Source of the DNA: Tethya wilhelma
Taxonomy: Eukaryota > Porifera > Demospongiae > Tethyida > Tethyidae
DNA length: 64,000 bases
Direction: 5' to 3'
Assembly: GCA_964030475.1 (NCBI GenBank)
Contig: CAXIPT010000001.1
Span: 8,566,722 to 8,630,721, forward strand
This document shows positions 44,345-54,948 of the stretch, in pieces. The translations under genes and the position numbers were made by a program. A model generated the notes under the pieces. It ran no database searches, was not told the DNA's origin, and was given only the letters and a program-made list of their open reading frames with translations. How positions within the stretch are numbered: the first letter of the stretch is position 1; each line of letters starts with the position of its first letter.

Positions 44345-46446
44345 ATGGTGAGTTTGCATTTGAGTGTATCCTCCACAATCTTGTTTCTCGTTTGTTTGCA
44401 GTCATATTGAAACTCATAAATAGACTTTTGAAATATATATTTACTTGTTGGATGTTTTAATTTTGCTCAGCGTGTCGTAGATTTGGTGTAAAATCTGTCA
44501 TTCTCCGGTAGAGTCATTTGTATGTTTTTTCCCCATTATTTTACAGTCTCATAGGAAGTTTTCAGCGCCCCGTCACGGCTCCCTGGGTTTCCTACCCCGT
44601 AAGCGATGCAAGAGACATCGTGGTAAAGTGAAGACCTTTCCCAAGGATGATTCCAGCAAGCCTTGCCATCTGACTGCCTTCATGGGCTACAAGGCAGGAA
44701 TGACACACATTGTTAGGGAGATGGATCGACCTGGCTCAAGTAAGTTAGTTACAGCTTTTTGATTTTATCATACTGGTGTACTTTGACTTTCTTTTACCCC
44801 CCTCTGCCTGTGTTGTTACAGAGAGTCACAAGCATGAAGTTGTTGAGGCAGTGACCATCATTGAGACACCTCCTATAGTAGTGGTCGGTGTGGTTGGCTA
44901 CATTGAGACCCCTCGTGGACTCAGGGCACTCAAGACTATCTTTGCCCAACATTTGAGTGAGGAGTGCAGGAGACGCTTCTACAAAAGCTGGTATGTTGTG
45001 CTTCAATAGTTCCTACAAGACAATACAACTACTGTCCCTTAGTTCCTTTACTGCATTGACCTAGTCAATAAGAGGGGTGTGTAGATACTATTTCTTTTTC
45101 AAACTGAATCCACTCTCCAAAATATTCCAGTTCTGAAACTCCGCTCATGCAATTCACTTGCTGATGAGTTTCAGACGTCTTGTTCACTCCCACACACTCA
45201 CATGTACCCACGACCTCCCTCATCACTCCAATAAGGTACCGCTCCAAGAAGAAGGCTTTCACCAAGTCGTCTGGCCGCTGGAAGGATGATGCCGGGAAGG
45301 CCAGTATCCAGGCCGACTTTGATAAGATGAAGAAATACTGCAAGGTCATTCGAGTCATCTGCCATACTCAGGTTTGTAGAGGAAGAGAGTAGAAACTGAG
45401 CATTTTGTTCATTTATTTGCACAATATAACTTGGATAGATATATGTATTCATCTCACGTCGTCACATTCTTTAGCTTCATATGATTAAGGGCCTTCGTCA
45501 GAAGAAGGCTCACATCATGGAGATCCAAGTGAACGGTGGAACCATCTCAGACAAGGTGGACTGGGCTCGTGATAACATGGAGAAGTCAGTCCCTGTCAAG
45601 GATGTCTTCTCCAGCAATGAGGTCGTTGATGTGATTGGAGTGACCAAAGGCAAAGGATTCAAGGGTAAGTAAGAGGAACATTAGTAGAGGCTGTGCACTC
45701 ACACTGTCTTCTGTTCCTTCGCCAGGTGTCACCTCTCGTTGGCACACCAAGAAGCTCCCTCGTAAGACTCACAAGGGTCTCCGTAAGGTGGCCTGTATCG
45801 GAGCATGGCACCCAAGTCGAGTCCAGTTCTCTGTTGCTCGTGCTGGTCAGAAGGGCTACCATCATCGTACTGAGATCAACAAGAAGATCTATCGTATGGG
45901 AGAAGGCAAGGATCCTAGTAATGCCTCCACAGATTTCGATCCTACTCCAAAGCAGATCAATCCAATGGTAGGAGTTAGTCATAATTTATTATGTCTGCTC
46001 TCAAACTGTTGGTATTATTACTTTTTGTATTAGGGTGCCTTCCCTCATTATGGTATGGTGAGCAATGATTTCTTGATGCTCAAGGGGTGTGTCATGGGAC
46101 CTAAGAAGAGGGTTATCACTCTGAGAAAGGTAAAGTACCTGTGTATATATAATTATAGAGCTTTTTGATTATTTTATACCCTTCCTATTTTCTACCTGTA
46201 GTCTTTGTTGGTGAATTTCTCTCGTAAGTACCGTGAAGAGATTGTTCTTAAGTTTGTTGACACTGCTTCCAAGTTTGGTCACGGTCGTTTCCAGTCTGCC
46301 AAGGAGAAGACACAATTCATGGTGGGTAGCTAGTACATGTGTGCAGTTTTGAGTGGAAGTACTTCATACAAATTTCTGTTTGTTGTTCTCTTCAGGGTAA
46401 GCTGAAGAAGGACTTCCAGCGGGAGAGTGAAGCAGCTGCTGCTTAG
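44345..46446 (+). CDS. RPL3: 60S ribosomal protein L3 (uL3)
   Basis: Nine exons: 44345-44347 (ATG alone), 44547-44739, 44822-44990, 45236-45371, 45475-45664, 45726-45967, 46034-46129, 46202-46321 and 46396-46446. They sum to 1200 nt, 399 aa, close to the usual ~403. Diagnostic segments are [19 protein letters not shown] at the start, [11 protein letters not shown], the W-finger region [19 protein letters not shown], and [26 protein letters not shown] near the end (split here: NFSRKYREE, then [14 protein letters not shown]). The protein sits near the peptidyl-transferase centre. A first exon holding only the start codon is common in ribosomal protein genes. All junctions keep frame. Confidence 0.95.
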
Positions 46447-46655
46447 AGAAAATGAACTGCATTTTTGCTATTGATGTGATAATCAATGATGACTAAAGTT
46501 TGATATAAAAATGTGTACTGTCGCGAGGGTTTACGGTTCCCGTTGCATGTGAGCACGTGGTCGGTAAATTTAAAACGGCATCAAGATCATGAGTGGTTAT
46601 GTTGAAGTCCATCCTACTTGTGCATGTACCAGTTGAAGTGTTATAGCAACCAGGC
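46447..46655. other. RPL3-EME1 spacer
   Basis: About 200 bp between same-strand genes; it must hold the RPL3 poly(A) site and the EME1 promoter. Confidence 0.5.
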
Positions 46656-49600
46656 ATGGAGCTGTTGGATTCTTCTGATGATGATCTACCTGATGTGTGC
46701 TTTGGGAGGACCACAAGTGAGTAAGCATACAGGGTGCATGGTACAGCTATATGAACTAAATCGTTTTTTTGTGACTTGCAGCAGTTGGCAACAGTTTACA
46801 TCCTCGTAGTAAAAAGCCACGACCCTATACATCTGTCAGTCCACCCCATTCCCCAATTGCTTTTGACAATTGGAAGTTGCAGCATGATGATCAGCACTAT
46901 GTCATTGATGATTCACCAATCAGTAGTGGGAGGAGTGCCTCAGCTACTGAGCATTCTCAAGACAATTACATGGATGAAGACATTCCACGTAAGAAAGTAG
47001 TGACTGACAAGAAAACGAGTGTACAAAGAGAGAGAATGGAGAAGAAACGAAAAGAAGCGTTGGTATGTCCATAATCTGTGATATGTATGTCAAGACAATA
47101 TTGCAGTATTACTCAAGCACCCCCTCCCCCATGTTTATAGTGTGAACTTTGAGTCTCATATGTACTCTGGACAGGCTTTAACTTTTATAGTGTAATGATG
47201 TCCCTGATTCTTAGGAGAAACGAAAGGCAAGTGAAGCTCGAAAGAAGGAGAGAGAGCAGATAAAGGCTGAGAAGCAGCAACAGAATAAACTGAATCAAGC
47301 TCTTAAGAAGGCTGCCAGTGAGAGTAGCAAGGAGAACAGCCCCAATGAACGGCTCAAACAAATGGTAGTCATTTTAGATACTTCACTGTCAGAAAATGCA
47401 GAACTCATGGCTGAACTGGCAACAGAAATGAGAGAAACGGGTGTAGAGTACAGAGTCAGTACTAGTGAGCTTCATCCCGGGTGTGTGAGATGGAAGAGGA
47501 AGATCTCAGAGAGAACAGTCAACGATGATGCTGAGGTTGGGTAGGATATAGACACTGTATGATATTATCTGTTTCTGTGGTTGTAGGTGGTCAAGTCTGT
47601 AATTGAGGAAGATGAAAAGGAGCTTCTGGTTGCTTTAGAAGCTCAAGGTTTCTTTGGACTGGTTCATCACACCAGACAGGTATATATTGTATCACAAATC
47701 CTTTCGTGAAAGTTTTTATCCACAAAATTCTTTGTAATGTATATACTGTATGGCATCACACAACTCATCCATAAAAGTTAAATGCAAATTGTCTGACAAG
47801 AGACATCTACGAAAGTTAGACACCGCAAAACTTTCCCACTGTATAGTAGCTAATGTTGACTTGTATTATATTATTATTCTGTACACACACACACATACAT
47901 AACCAAAGGCCCAGATAGGGAATCCTCTGCCCGTTGGCTCCTGCACTCTGCAACAGTTTGTTGAGAAAGTACAAGAGGACAATCCTGGAATGAGAGTAAA
48001 CCTGGCTCTGGAAGGTGTTGATGCATTTATCAGGTAGGTACCACTGAACCTAGCTTGAAACTGATTTCTAGGTTCCAGTTCCTTTGCCATGGATTGTTTT
48101 ATGACCTTTACCAGTTATCCTTTTAAGTCTACTGAATTCATGTACAGTATTACTTGTGTTCATTTATACAGTATCTTAATTTTGTGTGTAGAGGCAACAA
48201 GACTCGGTTCAACAGACAGTATCGCCAGGCCGTATTGAGCAGTGGTGAGTCCAGTAGTTCATCATTGTCCACTGGTCGAGGGATGTTCACTGACATCACT
48301 AGAGTGGACTGTGAGGAGGCTCTGGTGGACCTGCAGCTCTCCACCGGCTGTATGACTAGGATGTGTGCTAATGGGGCTCAGCTGGCCCAACATATCATCA
48401 CACTAACTAAGGCACTGTCTGATGCACATTACAAGTAGGAAGATAATTATTATTATGTTAACCGACTTTTAGGCCTTGTGAAATTATGCTCAAAAATTTA
48501 CCTATTATTCTATTCTTAAATCCCCAATACATGACCCTATTATTCTTTTTCATGATCCCCATTATTCTCAAATTATTCTTGGTAGCAGGCTCATCATAAT
48601 AAAGTGTATAGCAAGCTAATAAGGCTTGTAACAAGCCCACAACCAAAAATTTAACACAGTTTAACCATCTTAAATATATCCAAACCACTTTTTGGAGTTA
48701 CTCACATAGAAGTTTTTATGCATTCTTTTTGTCGGTAGTTATTGTACCTCAACAATCTTCATTCATGCATGCTTGTGTGATGACCATTACCAACAACCAC
48801 AATTTTTTCACCTATTATTCCAGCATTATTCTCAATGCTCCAAGCTCCCTATTATTCTCAAAATTATGCTAGCATAATTTCACAAAGCCTACCGACTTTG
48901 TACTGATATAGATTTGTGTAAATGGGTTATATATTTTTTCTTACTAGAAAAGAAACTCCATTCTCATTTCATCTTGATCCTGGTCAGGGTGCTTCAAAGA
49001 AGGTATATGATTTGTTATAATTATTAGTAATTTACTGTGTGTATGAGTGTTCAGTGGACAATAGAGCATCTACAAGCATGTTATAATGTGAATTTGCAAA
49101 TTGTTTTGTATCAGTGGGCATCATTTGGGACCAGTACAGTTCATTCGGCATTGCTGTGAGGTATCTCAGATATCATCTGTACTACATGTATATGTCCAGG
49201 CACTGAGTGAGGCTGACAGTAAGGAGTCTCTCATCTGGAAGCACCAACTAATGCAATTCAACAACCTCTCTGAACACATGGCTGCTTCTGTTGTTGCTGA
49301 CTACCCATCTCCAGCTCATCTGCTCAGTGTAAGACTGCATGTACAGAGTGCTACATGCAGTGTACATGTGTGAGATTGTGTAGAGTAAGTCCTTGGTCTG
49401 AAAATGGAGTCACCAAAATGAAACCGTTCTGTTTGCTTGTGACAGTAGTGCTCATTGAATTTGTGATTATCAAGGAGTTATAGTCAAGGGTTTCTTATTT
49501 GATCTAGCAGTCCTGAAATAAATGAAAGTAGTGCCAAGCACAAAAAGAGCTTTCAAATACTAATGAAATCTACATTATTATGGAATTGCAGCCACAAAGT

Positions 49601-49656
49601 CTGTTGGAAATTTTGCTGTACATGGTTTCATATCAATGTCAAATCTTCAGGCAAAC

Positions 49657-49689
<33 letters not shown>

Positions 49690-49717
49690 ACACGCACGCA
49701 CACGCACACACGCACGC

Positions 49718-49759
<42 letters not shown>

Positions 49760-50077
49760 ACACACACACAGGCTTACAGGTGCTGTAGTGACAACAAGGA
49801 AGCAGAACATCTACTACAAGACATAATGGTAAGAATTTACTCACTGTACAGCCCTTGTTGGGAGAGAATAAACTTTCCCTAGCAGGAACGTAATAATTAT
49901 AGCAATCTATTTATGACATTACATGTAGTCTAGTCACAGTTGATTTCCTTTCTCTGCACTCTACAGGTACGAAGAGGTGTTGGTGTGGTCTCTTCCACCA
50001 GAAGATTAGGACCAGTTCTCTCGAAAAGAATACACCTCATGATGACCTCAAGCAGCAAGGATACCCTCATTACCTGA
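46656..50077 (+). CDS. EME1: EME1-like crossover junction endonuclease subunit
   Basis: Ten exons: 46656-46716, 46782-47062, 47215-47535, 47587-47679, 47909-48033, 48192-48434, 48948-49002, 49200-49328, 49772-49828 and 49967-50077; 1476 nt, 491 aa. The N-terminus is acidic (MELLDSSDDDLPD). A basic coiled coil (about 110-175) follows, then the ERCC4-type nuclease-like domain with the TSELHPGCVRWKRK strand and MFTDITRVDCEEALVDLQL, and a helix-hairpin-helix end with VVADYPSPAHLL and VRRGVGVVSSTRRLGPVLSKRI. As in known EME1, the ERK nuclease triad is not evident; the partner MUS81 is expected to carry it. The protein acts on branched DNA and Holliday-type structures in the nucleus. Introns carry two MITEs and a long CA tract. 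Confidence 0.9.
47695..47850. mobile_element. TACCGTATAG-family MITE, degraded copy F
   Basis: CCTTTCGTGAAAGTTTTTAT through GCAAAACTTTCCCACTGTAT plus AGTA resembles copy E. Lies in EME1 intron 4. Confidence 0.5.
48470..48891. mobile_element. ~420-bp MITE in EME1 intron 6
   Basis: TAGGCCTTGTGAAATTATGC at the left and GCATAATTTCACAAAGCCTA at the right (one mismatch), with further subterminal inversion around ATTATTCTCA words. TA on both sides fits a TA target duplication. Confidence 0.7.
49658..49771 (+). repeat. (CA)n tract forming a splice acceptor
   Basis: CA/CG repeats run directly into the AG acceptor of EME1 exon 9 (49772), replacing the normal pyrimidine tract. Confidence 0.85.
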
Positions 50078-50392
50078 TAAGCTCACCCATAATTTCTAGG
50101 CTCTACAATGACATGACCTTGTACATGAATTATTTATGCTTTAGTCTTTTTCTATTATTATCTACATATCTGCAGTACCACATACCACATGAATCATTTT
50201 ATTCCTTATTCCTTATTCATTATATTATATATACCATTCAAGAATAATTATTTTCAGCCATTTCAGATTTGTCCACTTGGCTAGTACTGCACAGAGATTC
50301 ATAATAATTGTATAACATCACATGTATTATACGACAGTGATGTATCAGACACACGAGAAAGAGAGGATGGAATTTTTTTTGTTCTTTGGAAT

Positions 50393-50631
50393 TTAAGTCT
50401 TGGGAACCAATTGTTCATGCTGAGGTCTAACAGATAAAGACTTTCTCCATAATCTTTGGATTCTCTTAACAGCTTGTCTCTCTTTATGCACGTTTCTTTG
50501 CCATGTCCTGCATTGCACATTATACATATGTACCAGCTATGTGCCACTGTCACCCAGATTCTATACAATAGGTTAATAACTTGACAGGTATTAACAAGTT
50601 TAATCTTTTATTGACAGAAAGAATAAGAATG

Positions 50632-50692
<61 letters not shown>

Positions 50693-51119
50693 GTGGAAGT
50701 TTTTTTCCCATAAGAAATCTCACCTCAGACTGAGAATGCAGTGATTATACTGATACTATAGTACTTACAGTCACAGCTTACCGAAACAACTGTACATCAG
50801 GTCTTTTTCTAGTGACGTATCCTCTGTAGTGTGATTGAATGATGATGGCAGCTTCTAGCTCCGTGAGAGTAGCTGAGAGTGGTAAAGGTTTACGAGGGCT
50901 GCATGGACAAGCATAACCAGCTCAGTATAACATACAATGTAGATTGAGATTTGGTAGATAAAATTATAATTGTGTAGAGAGATCATGTGTTGCTTACTTT
51001 ATTGCCCATTCTTCTTTTACAAAAGGAATATCCTCAAATACAATATCTTCTCTTCCACTGTGCTTTGGATTGTTTCTTTTAGGGAGTTAGAGATGGGGGT
51101 GGGGATCATTGGTAAAAAA

Positions 51120-51165
<46 letters not shown>

Positions 51166-51654
51166 CACAGCACAGCACAGCACATAGTCTACTCAATCAA
51201 TTTTTTACATACGGCCAGTGTAGTATAAGAGTATAAGCTTTGCAAAGTAATTCTCACAAGCTCCTAGGGTGTATAAGGGTTATTTTGTTCAGTGTGTATG
51301 CTGCATGGCATTACAACCTACATGCAGTACTTACCGGAACAAGTAAGCAGCAAGGTAGTCAAGAGGATTGAAAAGCTTCCTCCGCTGTAAGTATTATGAT
51401 TATACAATAAACAACTAGGTTTGAAAGTATATAGTAAACTTACTTCAGTCTTTTTAGCAACTTGCAAGGTCTCCTCCAATCCAGGGAGTAGTAAAGGAAA
51501 GATTTGTTGCTCAAGATAAGCAGTCGGTTCTGATGTGGTGGGCGTTAATTAGAAACAGGATCCGTTACGAAAGTGAACTTATTCAACAGATACTCAGATA
51601 GCCTGCATGCATGTAATACATGCGAATAGCCTCACCTTCATCTCTAGTGCTCAT
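50393..51654 (-). CDS. IQCK: IQCK-like protein (DPY30-like and IQ motif), 154 aa
   Basis: Six exons in phase: 51654-51636, 51529-51444, 51384-51335, 51075-50998, 50898-50782 and 50507-50393 (465 nt). After a short N-terminus come YLEQQIFPLLLPGLEETL, then FNPLDYLAAYLFRNNP, which resembles the DPY30-like dimerisation motif, DIPFVKEEW, and an IQ calmodulin-binding helix IIIQSHYRGYVTRKRPD followed by RTWQRNVHKERQ. This order matches IQCK, a poorly studied protein of ciliated animals. Using the acceptor at 50509-50508 for the last exon gives the family-like end; reading through from 50568 does not. Divergent with TMEM104 copy 1 (197 bp between starts). Confidence 0.7.
50638..50690 (+). repeat. (CA)n microsatellite
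   Basis: In IQCK intron 5. Similar CA tracts lie at 51121-51164 (IQCK intron) and 52250-52273 (TMEM104 intron 2). Confidence 0.95.
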
Positions 51655-51850
51655 GGTTCTCGCCAGTTGCAGCACCAGCTCGTTGTGTCGTTGGTTGTTG
51701 TTTCGTAACCAAGCGTTGGCACGTTGGTAAGGAAGTGGTTACACAGATTTAGGGGGCGTGACTAAGGTGTGGCAGTGTCAAAAGAGGTTACCTTTATCCC
51801 AGTATCTTTGGTGATCAAAATCAGGACTGTTGTGCTAGCTGAGAAGGATC

Positions 51851-54655
51851 ATGGCTGAAGAGGAGAATAAACCCGTCACTTATTCCCCTATTGTAAGTTC
51901 ACTCTATAGCTAAATAACACTAAAAATATATATATAATATTTTGTATCTATTTTTGAAGTTCCTGTTTTCTGTACCTGCAGTTTGCTTTTATCTACATCT
52001 TCAACCTGGTGGTTGGTGTAGGGGCTCTCTCCCTACCTGTGGCCTTCAACAGTGCTGGCCTTATCTTGGGAACCCTTCTTCTCTTCATGTTGGCTGCAAT
52101 GAGCTACATGACTGCCACGTTCATGATTGAAGCAATGGCCATTGCAAATGCGTACACTTTGTACTTGACAAAAAAGCAAACGGCTGCTAAGCACACATCC
52201 ATACAACAAGGGGTGAGTACACAAAAGCTAAATCTACAGGTCTACTCTACACACACACACACACACACACACACCAGTAATCATAAATCTGATTGTCATC
52301 ACTTGATCTTGTTTGACAAAATTCTATTGTTTTCTGTTCACGCAGGGATTTGACTATCACCCAGGTAATGATAGGGACATGGGGCAAGAGTCAAACAATG
52401 AAAAGACGCCACTAGTACCTCCAATACTAGAAAACGGTAATGGATGAATGGTTACTACGTTATCTACATGTATGTGTGCAGAATTATTGAAAGTCTGTTA
52501 TTTGTTTGTGCTTTCAAAATGACACAATCATGTGACACATTCCAGCATTTTGATTGTAACTTCCTCTCCCAATTGTTTTGATGTGTCTCTTTGTCTGTTG
52601 GCATGACTTGTATGTGTATGGTTACCTGTAGAAGAGTCAGGAAGAACATTGAGTGGTAGTGATAATGATGATGGCACTATTTCCAAACGTCTTAAGTCTT
52701 CTGTTATCCCTTCAGGTGACTATGAGATTGAAGAAAAGTTTGAAATGGTGAGCATGTGTGTGTATTGTTCGCGTGCTACAGTGATAGTCAGTAGCTACAA
52801 TACAATAGTAAGTTTAGGTATTGTTTTACTCATGCTCCATTCTTTTGTCTTTTTTTTTGTCTACCAGGGTAAAATGGCAAACCTCTTCTACCATCCAGGT
52901 CAGTATAATAACTGCTGCTGTTGTTGTTTACCCAATGATTGTATGGTGTCACAATTAACTTTTACATCACTACAGTTGGTATTGTCCTCTACTACATTTG
53001 CATCTGTCTCTATCTCTATGGTGACCTGGCCATCTATGCTGTTGCCATTCCCAAGTCCCTAGTCACTGTAGCCTGGTAAGCTGCACATCTAACAATTAGT
53101 GTTGACACTTAAAATAACAAGTTTAAAAAAATTTGAAAATGTAATGAGACACAGGAATGGCTTAATCATAATAGCAAGCAAACAACTTTAAAAGCCATTT
53201 AGTGCCAAGCGCTCAGTTTTTGGAGAGTTGTTCATGTACATATTTTTAGAAAATTTATGTGAAATCATGAAAATTTTGCTCACACAGCTTTCATAATCAA
53301 CATGGCATATTGTATTGTCATTTGTGTGTGTGTTTTTTATGACAACTTAATTTACTCGTTGTTTTGCAGTGAGAGTGGTGTCAATGTAAACTCTACTGCT
53401 GCCAATGACAGTGATGATGGCGTGTATTGTGATGCTGGCAAGTTCAATGCTAGTGGAATCTGCTTCAGAAACGTCACCAATCAACAAGCATACTACTTGT
53501 TTTTAGTAAGTATCAGTTTTTGCATTTACATGTGAATCCATACATAACCAATCCAGTGAGGTACACCTAAGCCTTTGAGTGTGCTATTGTACATTGATCT
53601 TTCAGATACTATTATTATAGTATTTTTTTTAACTTGCAGTCTATTTTTGCTGCCCTTCTATGTCCCTGGACTTTTTTCAACTTAACACGCTCCAAGTACT
53701 TACAACTGGTCACAACCATCATGAGAAATATTGGTAAGAGAACGAGCACTGCCTAGAGCTCAGTAGTCTACTTGGTCATATCTGTTGCTTTTGGTAATCA
53801 CTGAATCATATCAAAACCAAACTTTTTTTCCCCTGTCATTTTGCAGCATTTACACTTATGATAACCATCGCTATCGCTCAACTTGCTCAAGGACACCATG
53901 CCCACCCTCTACCTAAAGTGGCTGATTTCAAAGGCTTCCCTGTGTTGTTTGGTGTCAGTATCTACTCCTTCATGTGTCAGCACTCCCTACCAGGTATGAT
54001 CACACCCATGACTAAGAAGCGAGGCGTGTTTGGAATGGTTCTCGTTGATTTTGGAATGATCCTTGCCTTCTATCTCCTCTTGGCATACTCTGGAGTGTTT
54101 CGATACGGAACTCTGTGTGATCTCTACACACTCAATTTTTTCCAACCCTTTGAATCTTGGAGTTCAGTCTCTGACCATACCCTCTCTGTCTTGGGCTATT
54201 ATCTCGCTCTGTTCCCAGTCTTCACCCTCAGTACAAACTTCCCCATCATCTCGATCACATTGAGAGAGAACCTCAAGTCACTTGGAGAACTCATTCTCAA
54301 ACTGACTGTCGGAAAGACAAAGTTCCCCTGGCTAGTTGACCGTCTGCTGTTTCCTATTCTAGCACTGATTCCTCCTCTTGCTATTGCGTACGGTACGAGC
54401 AAGGTCGAGCTCTTGGTCAGCATTACTGGGTCATTCCCTGGGATTGGTGTGCAGTATGTGATACCAGTGACACTGGCATTTGCTGGCAAGTACATTATAA
54501 CGAAGAAACTGAATATCAAGTATGAGAACAAGTACAAGTCTCCGTTCAGCTACGTTGTGTTCCTAGTGTTTGTTCTCGTGTGGACTGGAGTTAGTGTCAT
54601 TCTGATTGTTGTCGATGACGTTATCAAGATTGTAAATCATGAGTTTCTTAAATAA
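51851..54655 (+). CDS. TMEM104: TMEM104-like transporter-family membrane protein, copy 1
   Basis: Nine exons: 51851-51892, 51982-52212, 52346-52436, 52632-52747, 52868-52898, 52976-53075, 53370-53505, 53640-53733 and 53847-54655; 1650 nt, 549 aa. Segments match TMEM104 of the amino-acid/auxin permease fold: IFNLVVGVGALSLPVAF (helix 1), YMTATFMIEAMAIANA, YGDLAIYAVAIPKSL, WTFFNLTRSKYLQL, SFMCQHSLPGMITPM, TNFPIISITLREN and GITGSFPGIGVQYVIP-like text. About 10-11 membrane helices are expected. The 80-residue acidic loop between helices 2 and 3 is divergent. Substrate unknown. The frame is clean throughout. Confidence 0.9.
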
Positions 54656-54948
54656 AGGTGCATATTAATATTTTATCTTTGCTTTTTATTAAAACTCATG
54701 ATTGTCATGGATGTCACAGTTTAGAGTTTGCGTGCTAGCCTGTGTGGTAGTGGTCGTCGCTAAAGTTTGCAACAACTGTACTTGCAACTAATTATGCGAA
54801 TCGTGTACAGGCTTTGTATACTGCGGCTTCCTTCTTGGCACAGTGACATACAACATTTCAATTTTGAGTATATATATATCATATGCTGTTGTGCATGTAT
54901 TGATGAAGTTGAAGAAACTAAAATCACGAGACATCTAACTTGAAGAAT
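54656..54948. other. Spacer between the two TMEM104 genes
   Basis: 293 bp; must hold the first gene's poly(A) site and the second gene's promoter. Confidence 0.5.

Noticed and set aside
49101..49199. Plus-strand open stretch just before EME1 exon 8 as coding
   Set aside because: Splicing exon 7 (ends phase 0 at 49002) directly to 49200 keeps the EME1 frame; the upstream stretch has no EME1 similarity.
50299..50568. 89-codon frame as the last IQCK exon
   Set aside because: Reading from the internal acceptor at 50509-50508 in another frame gives the family-like RTWQRNVHKERQ end; the longer frame does not resemble IQCK.
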